Assembly (NCBI RefSeq): GCF_032854445.1
Contig: NC_088298.1
Coordinates: 17,875,976 to 17,939,975 of the forward strand
DNA: 64,000 bases
Origin: Liolophura sinensis
Taxonomy: Eukaryota; Mollusca; Polyplacophora; Chitonida; Chitonidae
Reading direction: 5' to 3'
Of this stretch, positions 35,890-46,603 are shown one piece after another. The notes beneath the pieces are model-generated. The model was not told the origin of the DNA, made no database searches, and was given only the letters and a program-made list of their open reading frames with translations. A program made the translations under genes and the position numbers. How positions within the stretch are numbered: position 1 is the stretch's first letter; each line of letters starts with the position of its first letter.

Positions 35890-38547
35890 CTCCAAATACA
35901 GCCTCTGTTAAGTCGTCTCTTATTAGGTTCATTGAGTTAAAGTCGGCCACAGAAAATCTGTATTTCTGTACGGGTTTGCTCACCACGGAGGTTAATTCTC
36001 TCAATCCATCCACCCCAACACCAACACCAAAGATGGAAATTCCAGAACGCTTAGCAGATCTAGACGCGGGACCGACCCATCTCCTTGAGACTTTGGACTG
36101 ACCAGCACTAACAAGAATGGCAGAATTAGGAACACCAGGACGATCGCCATTCCGTCTTGTAAACATACTTCTCTTGATTGCACGCAATCCTCCAGCAATG
36201 TTGGACTTTCCAGGAGAGTATTTAATACGTGAGATGGCATCCAACAAGTCTGTTTTGCTATCGTATGACTGTAACTGAATAGGCGATGTAACTTTGTCGT
36301 TAAATCTAAGAACGCCTACTCTGACTTTGCCCCCGTTAACATCAGCGGGTTCGAGGAAATCTGTGACAAACGTTAGTTGTTTCTGGAAATCATCCGAAGA
36401 CACGTAATTAGAAGAGTCCAACAAGAATACAATATCCCGCTCAGCTGACAGTAACATTTTCTCCATTGGAACACCAGTCAGGGGTTTTGTTTTTCCCACT
36501 AAACTCGTGTAAGGCAAAGAAGTTTTGCGATAATCGAGTTTTGACGTTGTCATATCGCGAGCTTCCTCTGGCGTAACCCTGTCTTCAGGCTGTCTTGGTG
36601 TAACGTTATCATCAGGTAGTCTTGGTGTAATCCTGTCTGTGGGTTGCCTTGGTGTGACCCTGTCTTCAGGTTGTCTTGGTGTATCTCTGATATCAGGTTG
36701 TCTTGTTGTAACCCTGTCTTTAGGTTGTCTTGGAGTAATCCTGTCTGTAGGTTGTCTTGCTGTTACTCTGTCATCAGGCAGCCTTGGGGCAACGCTGTCC
36801 TCAGCTTGTGTTGGTGTAACCCTGATATCAGGTTGTCTTGGTGAGACCCTGTCTTCAGGTTGTCTTGGTGTAACCCTGATGTCAGGTTGTCTTGGTGTAA
36901 CCCTAATGTCAGGGTGCCTTGGTGTAACCCTGTACTCAGGTTCTCTATGCGTAACCCTGTCTTCAGGTTCTCTATGTGTAAAGCTGTCTTCAGGAAGTCT
37001 AGGTGTAACCTTGATATCAGGTCGCCTTTGTGTAACCTTGTCTTCAGGGTGCCATAGTGTAACCCTTTCGTCTGGTGTCCATGATGCAACCCTATCGTCA
37101 GTTTGTGTTGGTGTAACCCTGTCCTTATGTTGTCTTAATGTAACCCTGTCATCAGGTTGCCTTTGCGTAACCGTGTCGTCAGGTTGCCTTAATGTAGCCC
37201 TGTCTTCGGGTTGCCTTGCTGTAAACCTGTCTTCACGTTGAAATGGTGTAACTCTGTCTTCAGGTTGTCTTGGTGTAACCCTGTCTTCAGGTTGTCTTGG
37301 TGTAACCTTGTCTTTGGGTTGCCTTGGGGTAACCCTGTCTTCAGGTTGTCTTGTTGTAACCCAGTCTTCAGGTTCCCTTTTTGTAACCCTATCGTCAGGT
37401 TGCCTTGGTGTAAATCTGTCCTCAGGTAGCCTTGGTGTAACCCTGTCTTCAGGTTGCCTTGGTGTAAACCTGTCTTCAGGTTCTCTTGGTGGAACCCTGT
37501 CTTCAGGTTGCCTTGGTGTAACTCTGTCCTCACTTGGTCTTGGGGTAACCCTGTCCTCAGGTTGCCGTGGTGTGACTCTGTCTTCAGGTTGCCTTGGTGT
37601 AACTCTGTCTTCGGGTTGCCTTGGTGAAACTCTGTACTCAGGTTGCCTTGGTGTTACTCTGTCTTCAGGTTGTCTTAGCGTAACTTTGTCTTCTGGTTTT
37701 CTTGTTGTAACACTGTATTCAGGTTGCATTGGTGTAACTCTGTCTTCAGGTTGTCTTAGTGTAACTCTGTCCTCAGGCTGTCTTGGTGTAAACCTGTCTT
37801 CAGGTTGCCTTGTGGTACCTCTGTCTAAAGCTTGCCTTGGTGTGACCGTGTCTTCAGGTTGTCTTTGTGTAACTCTATCTTCAGGTTGTCTTGGTGTAAC
37901 CCTGACATCAGGTTGTCTTGGTAAAACCCTGTCCTCAGGTTGCCTTGGTGTAACCCTGTCTTCAGGTTCTCTTGGTGTAAGCCTGTCTTCAGGTTGCCCT
38001 GGTGTAACCCTGTCCTCAGGTTGCCTTGGTGAAAATATGTCTTCAGGCTGCCTTGGTGTAAATCTGTCTTCAGGTTGCCTTAGCGTAACTTTGTCTTCAG
38101 GTTCTCTTGGTGGAACCCTGTCTTCAGGTTGCCTTGGTGTAACTCTGTCCTCACTTGGTCTTGGGGTAACCCTGTCCTCAGGTTGCCGTGGTGTGACTCT
38201 GTCTTCAGGTTGCCTTGGTGTAACTCTGTCTTCGGGTTGCCTTGGTGAAACTCTGTACTCAGGTTGCCTTGGTGTTACTCTGTCTTCAGGTTGTCTCAGC
38301 GTAACTTTGTCTCCAACTTTGTCTTCTGGTTTTCTTGTTGTAACCCTGTCTTCAGGTTGCCTTGGTGTAACTCTGTCTTCAGGTTTCCTTGGTGTAACTC
38401 TGTCTTCAGGTTGCCTTGGTGTAATCCTGTCTTCAGTTTGCCTTGGTGTAACTCTGTCTTCAGGTTGCCAAGTGGATATAATTTTCTTTTGATGTTTGGT
38501 TGAAAATGATGTTGTAGCGGTTGATCTTTCAGTTGTTGTTATTACTT
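35890..38547 (-). CDS. V8: chimeric exon, array-type linker start with V9-type VWA
   Basis: The exon has 886 codons, acceptor ctttcag, donor GTAAGT, frame intact. The first part (38547 down to roughly 37.4 kb) has the array head and nonapeptides almost identical to V3-V7. The last part (from about 37 kb down) has the linker end with KLDYRKTSLPYT and the VWA domain of V9, with DSSNY and VSRRWVGPASRS. It thus looks like a recombination product between the two repeat families. Inside the linker a block of about 600 bp occurs twice (starting near 37660 and 38280). The donor side of its downstream intron carries the SINE typical of V8-V11 introns. Confidence 0.87.
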
Positions 38548-38933
38548 CTGAAAGAAAACAAAAGAAATAGGATATATATTATGTAATCGTGTGGTCCGTA
38601 TTTGAGTTAATATGCGGTTTAAATAATGAATAAGTAGAACTGACGGTGTTATGCAAGCTGTCGTTAATAAAACCTTAGGGTATTGAAGAAAGAACAGTTT
38701 CATATTTTATGTCCCTTTACATATCAAGGGAATGTAATTTTTTGTTTCGTGGAAACATAAAGGATTTTAAAAAAAGAAACGCATCTCATATTGCTTGCAA
38801 CGAAAATGAACACGAAATACCACAATATCTTTATCCTTAATTGTTGCTAAATGATCGTTCATTGAGTTAACTATGAAAGGCTATACAAAAAAGAACACAC
38901 ACTGAAGAACAGCATAAAAACTATTGGCCTTAC

Positions 38934-41900
38934 CCCCAAACACTGCAAATGACAGATCATCTTTGATTACATCAAGTTTGTTGAAACTAGGTGCCACGAA
39001 TCTGTATCTGTTTACAGGGCTGCTCACGACTGAGTTCAACTCTTTGATTCCGCCAAGGCCAACACCAACACCGTAAATGGAAATTCCTGATCGCTTAGCA
39101 GATTTGGAAGCCGGTCTAACCCATTTCTGTAAGAGTTTGGACTGTCCAGCACTAACAAGAATGGCAGAGTTGGCAACATCTGGACGATCTCCATTTGGTC
39201 TGGTAAACATATTTCGCTTGACCGCCCTCAAGCCTCCTGCAATATTTGAATCTCCTGGTTCATATTTGATATTCTCAATGGCATTGAGTAGATCAACCTT
39301 TGACACGTATGTGTTAAGCTGGACGGGCATTGTTACCTTGTTATTAAACCTCAGCACGCCGACCCTCACTTTGCCACCGTTAATGTCTGCGTTTCTTAGA
39401 AAATCTGTCACAAAATCAATCTGCTTGCGGAATTCTAACTCGGAAACATAGCTGGATGAGTCCAACATAAATATTAAATCACGCTCAGCAGAGAGCAACA
39501 TTGGTGGCTTGTCTTCAATGTCACTTGGAGTAACCCTGTCTTCAGGTTGCCTTGGTGTAACCCTCTCTTCAAGTTCTTTTGGCGTAACCCTGTCTTCAGG
39601 TTCTCTTGGTGTAACCCTGTCTTCAGGTTGCCTTGGTGTATCTCTGTCAATAGGTTGTCTTGGTGTAATTCTGTCCTCAGGTTGCCTTGGTGTAATTCTG
39701 TCTTCAGGATGCCTTGGTGTATCTCTGTCTTCAGGTTGTCTTGGTGTAATTCTGTCTTCAGGTTGCCTTGGTGTAACCCTGTATTCAGGTTCTCTTGGTG
39801 TAACCTTGTCTTCAGGTTGCTTTGGAGGAAGCCTGTCTTCAGGTTGTCTTGTTGTAACCCAATCTTCGGGTTCTCTTGTAGTAACCCTATCTTTAGGTTG
39901 CCTTGGTGTAAACCTGTCTTCAGGTTGCATGGGTGTAACCCTGTCTTCAGGTTTTCTTTGTGTAGCCCTGTCTTCTAGTTGGGTTAGTGTAAGCCTGTCT
40001 TTAGGTTGCCTTGGTGTAATTGTGGTGTCAAATTTCTTTGTGGTAACCCTGTCTTCAGGTTGCCTTAGTGTCACTTTGTCTTCAGGTTGTCTTGGTGTAA
40101 CTGTGTCTTCAGGTTGTTTTGGTTTACCTCTGTCTTCAGGTTGCCTTGGTGTAACCCTTTCTTCAGGTTGCCTTTCTGTAACCCTATCATCAGTTTGCGT
40201 TAGTGTAAACCTGTCTACAGGTTGCCTTGGTGTAACCCTGTCCTCAGGCTGTCTTTGTGTAACCCTGTCTTCAGGTTGCGTTGGTGTAAACTTGTCTTTG
40301 GGTTGCCTTGGTGTAAACCTGTCTACAGGTTGCCTTGGTGTAATTCTGTCTTCAGGTTGCCTTAGTGTAACTCTGTCTTTAGGTTGCCTTGGTGTAACTT
40401 TGTCTTCAGGTTGTCTTAGTGTAACTCTGTCCTCAGGCTTTCTTGATGTAATCCTGTCCTCAGGTTGCATGGGTGTAACCCTGTCTTCAGGTTTTCTTTG
40501 TGTAACCCTGTCTTCTAGTTGGGTTAGTGTAAGCCTGTCTTTAGGTTGCCTTGGTGTAATTGTGCCGTCAGGTTTCTTTGTGGTAACCCTGTCTTCAGGT
40601 TGCCTTAGTGTCACTTTGTCTTCAGGTTGTCTCGGTGTAACTGTGTCTTCAGGTTGTTTTGGTTTACCTCTGTCTTCAGGTTGCCTTGGTGTAACCCTTT
40701 CTTCAGGTTGCCTTTCTGTAACCCTATCATCAGTTTGCGTTAGTGTAAACCTGTCTACAGGTTGCCTTGGTGTAACCCTGTCCTTAGGCTGTCTTTGTGT
40801 AACCCTGTCTTCAGGTTGAGTTGGTGTAAACTTGTCTTTGGGTTGCCTTGGTGTAAACCTGTCTAAAGGTTGCCTTGGTGTAATTCTGTCTTCAGGTTGC
40901 CTTAGTGTAACTCTGTCTTTAGGTTGCCTTGGTGTAACTTTGTCTTCAGGTTGTCTTAGTGTAACTCTGTCCTCAGGCTTTCTTGGTGTAAACCTGTCTT
41001 CAGGTTGCCTTGGGGCAACTCTGTCTACGGGTTGTCTTTCTGTAACCCTGTCTTCAGATTGCCTTGGCGTAACTCTGTCTTCAGGTTGTCTTGGTGTAAC
41101 CCTGACATCAGGTTGTCTTGGTGTAACCCTGTCCTCAGGTTGCTTTGGTGTTACCCAGTCTTCAGGTTCTCTTGGTGTAAACCTGTCTTCAGGTTGCCCT
41201 GGTGTAACGCTGTCCTCAGGTTGCCTTGGTGAAAACATGTCTTCAGGCAGCCTTGGTGTAACTCTGTCTTCAGGTTGCCTTAACGTAACTTTGTCTTCAG
41301 GTTCTCTTGGTGGAACCCTGTCTTCAGGTTGCCTTGGTGTAACTCTGTCCTCACTTGGTCTTGGGGTAACTCTGTCTTCAGGTTGCCGTGGTGTGACTCT
41401 GTCTTCAGGTTGCCTTGGTGTAACTCTGTCTTCAGGTTGCCTTTGTGAAACTTTGTACTCAGGTTGCCTTGGTGTTACTCTGTCTTCAGGTTGTCTTAGC
41501 GTAACTTTGTCTTCTGGTTTTCTTGTTGTAACACTGTATTCAGGTTGCATTGGTGTAACTCTGTCTTCAGGTTGTCTTAGTGTAACTCTGTACTCATGCT
41601 GTCTTGGTGTAAACCTGTCTTCAGGTTGCCTTGTGGTACCTCTGTCTAAAGCTTGCCTTGGTGTGATCGTGTCTTCAGGTTGTCTTTGTGTTACTCTATC
41701 TTCAGGTTGTCTTGGTGTAACCCTGACATCAGGTTGTCTTGGTAAAACCCTGTCCTCAGGTTGCCTTGGTGTAACCCTGTCTTCAGGTTCTCTTGGTGTA
41801 AACCTGTCTTCAGGTTGCCCTGGTGTAACCCTGTCCTCAGGTTGCCTTGGTGAAAATATGTCTTCAGGCTGCCTTGGTGTAACTCGGTCTTCAGGTTGCC

Positions 41901-42368
41901 TTAGCGTAACTTTGTCTTCAGGTTCTCTTGGTGGAACCCTGTCTTCAGGTTGCCTTGGTGTAACTCTGTCCTCACTTGGTCTTGGGGTAACTCTGTCTTC
42001 AGGTTGCCGTGGTGTGACTCTGTCTTCAGGTTGCCTTGGTGTAACTCTGTCTTCGGGTTGCCTTGGTGAAACTCTGTACTCAGGTTGCCTTGGTGTTACT
42101 CTGTCTTCAGGTTGTCTTAGCGTAACTTTGTCTCCAACTTTGTCTTCTGGTTTTCTTGTTGTAACCCTGTCTTCAGGTTGCCTTGGTGTAACTCTGTCTT
42201 CAGGTTTCCTTGGTGTAACTCTGTCTTCAGGTTGCCTTGGTGTAATCCTGTCTTCAGTTTGCCTTGGTGTAACTCTGTCTTCAGGTTGCCAAGTGGATAT
42301 AATTTTCTTTTGAGGTTTGGTTGAAAATGATGTTGTAGCGGTTGATCTTTCAGTTGTTGTTATTACTT
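38934..42368 (-). CDS. V7: longest intact array unit, repeat linker plus VWA domain
   Basis: The exon has 1,145 codons and an intact frame. It carries the array head, then about 100 nonapeptides, then the array-type VWA. It is 567 nt (21 x 27) longer than V3 and V5. A block starting near 39928 recurs near 40468, an offset of 540 bp or exactly 20 repeat units, so most of the extra length is an internal duplication inside the exon. One repeat in the duplicated block has changed (KKFDTTITP against KKPDGTITP in the other copy). This is the most downstream copy of the identical VWA class. Confidence 0.88.
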
Positions 42369-42754
42369 CTGAAAGAAAACAAAAGAAATAGGATATATAT
42401 TATGTAATCGTGTGGTCCGTATTTGAGTTAATATGCGGTTTAAATGATGAATAAGTAGAACTGACGGTGTTATGCAAGCTGTCGTTAATAAAACCTTAGG
42501 GTATTGAAGAAAGAACAGTTTCATATTTTATGTCCCTTTACATATCAAGGGAATGTAATTTTTTGTTTCGTGGAAACATAAAGGATTTTAAAAAAAGAAA
42601 CGCATCTCATATTGCTTGCAACGAAAATGAACACGAAATACCACAATATCTTTATCCTTAATTGTTGCTAAATGATCGTTCATTGAGTTAACTATGAAAG
42701 GCTATACAAAAAAGAACACACACTGAAGAACAGCATAAAAACTATTGGCCTTAC

Positions 42755-45700
42755 CCCCAAACACTGCAAATGACAGATCATCTTTGATTACATCAAGTTT
42801 GTTGAAACTAGGTGCCACGAATCTGTATCTGTTTACAGGGCTGCTCACGACTGAGTTCAACTCTTTGATTCCGCCAAGGCCAACACCAACACCGTAAATG
42901 GAAATTCCTGATCGCTTAGCAGATTTGGAAGCCGGTCTAACCCATTTCTGTAAGAGTTTGGACTGTCCAGCACTAACAAGAATGGCAGAGTTGGCAACAT
43001 CTGGACGATCTCCATTTGGTCTGGTAAACATATTTCGCTTGACCGCCCTCAAGCCTCCTGCAATATTTGAATCTCCTGGTTCATATTTGATATTCTCAAT
43101 GGCATTGAGTAGATCAACCTTTGACACGTATGTGTTAAGCTGGACGGGCATTGTTACCTTGTTATTAAACCTCAGCACGCCGACCCTCACTTTGCCACCG
43201 TTAATGTCTGCGTTTCTTAGAAAATCTGTCACAAAATCAATCTGCTTGCGGAATTCTAACTCGGAAACCATAGCTGGATGAGTCCAACATAAATATTAAA
43301 TCACGCTCAGCAGAGAGCAACATTGGTGGCTTGTCTTCAATGTCACTTGGAGTAACCCTGTCTTCAGGTTGCCTTGGTGTAACCCTCTCTTCAAGTTCTT
43401 TTGGCGTAACCCTGTCTTCAGGTTCTCTTGGTGTAACCCTGTCTTCAGGTTGCCTTGGTGTATCTCTGTCAATAGGTTGTCTTGGTGTAATTCTGTCCTC
43501 AGGTTGCCTTGGTGTAATTCTGTCTTCAGGATGCCTTGGTGTATCTCTGTCTTCAGGTTGTCTTGGTGTAATTCTGTCTTCAGGTTGCCTTGGTGTAACC
43601 CTGTATTCAGGTTCTCTTGGTGTAACCTTGTCTTCAGGTTGCTTTGGAGGAAGCCTGTCTTCAGGTTGTCTTGTTGTAACCCAATCTTCGGGTTCTCTTG
43701 TAGTAACCCTATCTTTAGGTTGCCTTGGTGTAAACCTGTCTTCAGGTTGCATGGGTGTAACCCTGTCTTCAGGTTTTCTTTGTGTAACCCTGTCTTCTAG
43801 TTGGGTTAGTGTAAGCCTGTCTTTAGGTTGCCTTGGTGTAATTGTGCCGTCAGGTTTCTTTGTGGTAACCCTGTCTTCAGGTTGCCTTAGTGTCACTTTG
43901 TCTTCAGGTTGTCTTGGTGTAACTGTGTCTTCAGGTTGTTTTGGTTTACCTCTGTCTTCAGGTTGCCTTGGTGTAACCCTTTCTTCAGGTTGCCTTTCTG
44001 TAACCCTATCATCAGTTTGCGTTAGTGTAAACCTGTCTACAGGTTGCCTTGGTGTAACCCTGTCCTCAGGCTGTCTTTGTGTAACCCTGTCTTCAGGTTG
44101 CGTTGGTGTAAACTTGTCTTTGGGTTGCCTTGGTGTAAACCTGTCTACAGGTTGCTTTGGTGTTACCCAGTCTTCAGGTTCTCTTGGTGTAAACCTGTCT
44201 TCAGGTTGCCCTGGTGTAACGCTGTCCTCAGGTTGCCTTGGTGAAAACATGTCTTCAGGCTGCCTTGGTGTAACTCTGTCTTCAGGTTGCCGTAACGTAA
44301 CTTTGTCTTCAGGTTCTCTTGGTGGAACCCTGTCTTCAGGTTGCCTTGGTGTAAATCTGTCCTCACTTGGTCTTGGGGTAACTCTGTCTTCAGGTTGCCG
44401 TGGTGTGACTCTGTCTTCAGGTTGCCTTGGTGTAACTCTGTCTTCAGGTTGCCTTGGTGAAACTCTGTACTCAGGTTGCCTTGGTGTTACTCTGTCTTCA
44501 GGTTGTCTTAGCGTAACTTTGTCTTCTGGTTTTCTTGTTGTAGCACTGTATTCAGGTTGCATTGGTGTAACTCTGTCTTCAGGTTGTCTTAGTGTAACTC
44601 TGTCCTCAGGCTGTCTTGGTGTAAACCTGTCTTCAGGTTGCCTTGTGGTACCTCTGTCTAAAGCTTGCCTTGGTGTGACCGTGTCTTCAGGTTGTCTTTG
44701 TGTAACTCTATCTTCAGGTTGTCTTGGTGTAACCCTGACATCAGGTTGTCTTGGTAAAACCCTGTCCTCAGGTTGCCTTGGTGTAACCCTGTCTTCAGGT
44801 TCTCTTGGTGTAAACCTGTCCTTCAGGTTGCCCTGGTGTAACCCTGTCCTCAGGTTGCCTTGGTGAAAATATGTCTTCAGGCTGCCTTGGGTGTAAATCT
44901 GTCTTCAGGTTGCCTTAGCGTAACTTTGTCTTCAGGTTCTCTTGGTGGAACCCTGTCTTCAGGTTGTCTTGGTGTAACCCTGTCCTCAGGTTGCTTTGGT
45001 GTTACCCAGTCTTCAGGTTCTCTTGGTGTAAACCTGTCTTCAGGTTGCCCTGGTGTAACGCTGTCCTCAGGTGCCTTGGTGAAAACATGTCTTCAGGCAG
45101 CCTTGGTGTAACTCTGTCTTCAGGTTGCCGTAACGTAACTTTGTCTTCAGGTTCTCTTGGTGGAACCCTGTCTTCAGGTTGCCTTGGTGTAACTCTGTCC
45201 TCACTTGGTCTTGGGGTAACTCTGTCTTCAGGTGCCGTGGTGTGACTCTGTCTTCAGGTTGCCTTGGTGTAACTCTGTCTTCAGGTTGCCTTGGTGAAAC
45301 TCTGTACTCAGGTTGCCTTGGTGTTACTCTGTCTTCAGGTTGTCTTAGCGTAACTTTGTCTTCTGGTTTTCTTGTTGTAACACTGTATTCAGGTTGCATT
45401 GTGTAACTCTGTCTTCAGGTTGTCTTAGTGTAACTCTGTCCTCAGGCTGTCTTGGTGTAAACCTGTCTTCAGGTTGCCTTGTGGTACCTCTGTCTAAAGC
45501 TTGCCTTGGTGTGACCGTGTCTTCAGGTTGTCTTGGTGTAACTCTATCTTCAGGTTGTCTTGGTGTAACCCTGACATCAGGTTGTCTTGGTAAAAACCCT
45601 GTCCTCAGGTTGCCTTGGTGTAACCCTGTCTTCAGGTTCTCTTGGTGTAAACCTGTCTTCAGGTTGCCCTGGTGTAACTTTGTCGTCAGGTTGCCTTGGT

Positions 45701-46217
45701 GAAAATATGTCTTCAGGCTGCCTTGGTGTAACTCTGTCTTCAGGTTGCCTTAGCGTAACTCTGTCTTCAGGTTCTCTTGGTGGAACCCTGTCTTCAGGTT
45801 GCCTTGGTGTAACTCTGTCCTCACTTGGTCTTGGGGTAACTCTGTCTTCATGTTGCCGTGGTGTGACTCTGTCTTCAGGTTGCCTTGGTGTAACTCTGTC
45901 TTCAGGTAGCCTTGGTGAAACTCTGTACTCAGGTTGCCTTGGTGTTACTCTGTCTTCAGGTTGTCTTAGCGTAACTTTGTCTCCAACTTTGTCTTCTGGT
46001 TTTCTTGTTGTAACCCTGTCTTCAGGTTGCCTTGGTGTAACTCTGTCTTCAGGTTTCCTTGGTGTAACTCTGTCTTCAGGTTGCCTTGGTGTAATCCTGT
46101 CTTCAGTTTGCCTTGGTGTAACTCTGTCTTCAGGTTGCCAAGTGGATATAATTTTCTTTTGATGTTTGGTTGAAAATGATGTTGTAGCGGTTGATCTTTC
46201 AGTTGTTGTTATTACTT
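42755..46217 (-). CDS. V6: array unit, frame broken by seven 1-base indels
   Basis: The splice sites, head, repeat linker and VWA domain match the other array units, but the exon is 3,463 nt, one more than a multiple of 3. Against its sister copies it has seven single-base changes, each lengthening or shortening a homopolymer. Extra bases are near 45592, 44890, 44820 and 43268. Missing bases are near 45401, 45233 and 45072. The last one cuts the frame inside the MIDAS strand, right after the Ser-Tyr, so the VWA domain is out of frame with its linker. The domain downstream is otherwise perfect and would read identically to its sisters. Either this copy is a fresh pseudo-exon or, as I think more likely, the assembly is poorly polished here because short reads cannot be placed uniquely. 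The linker is longer than in V5. Confidence 0.75.
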
Positions 46218-46603
46218 CTGAAAGAAAACAAAAGAAATAGGATATATATTATGTAATCGTGTGGTCCGTATTTGAGTTAATATGCGGTTTAAATAATGAA
46301 TAAGTAGAACTGACGGTGTTATGCAAGCTGTCGTTAATAAAACCTTAGGGTATTGAAGAAAGAACAGCTTCATATTTTATGTCCCTTTACATATCAAGGG
46401 AATGTAATTTTTTGTTTCGTGGAAACATAAAGGATTTTAAAAAAAGAAACGCATCTCATATTGCTTGCAACGAAAATGAACACGAAATACCACAATATCT
46501 TTATCCTTAATTGTTGCTAAATGATCGTTCATTGAGTTAACTGTGAAAGGCTATACAAAAAAGAACACACACTGAAGAACAGCATAAAAACTATTGGCCT
46601 TAC

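Noticed and set aside
38881-38933. Hydrophobic tail (FYAVLQCVFFFV) after the array VWA domains, a possible membrane anchor
   Set aside because: It lies past a good splice donor (GTAAGG) in the intron, and the same donor position is used in all VWA exons. Intron retention could produce it, but nothing in the sequence favours that.
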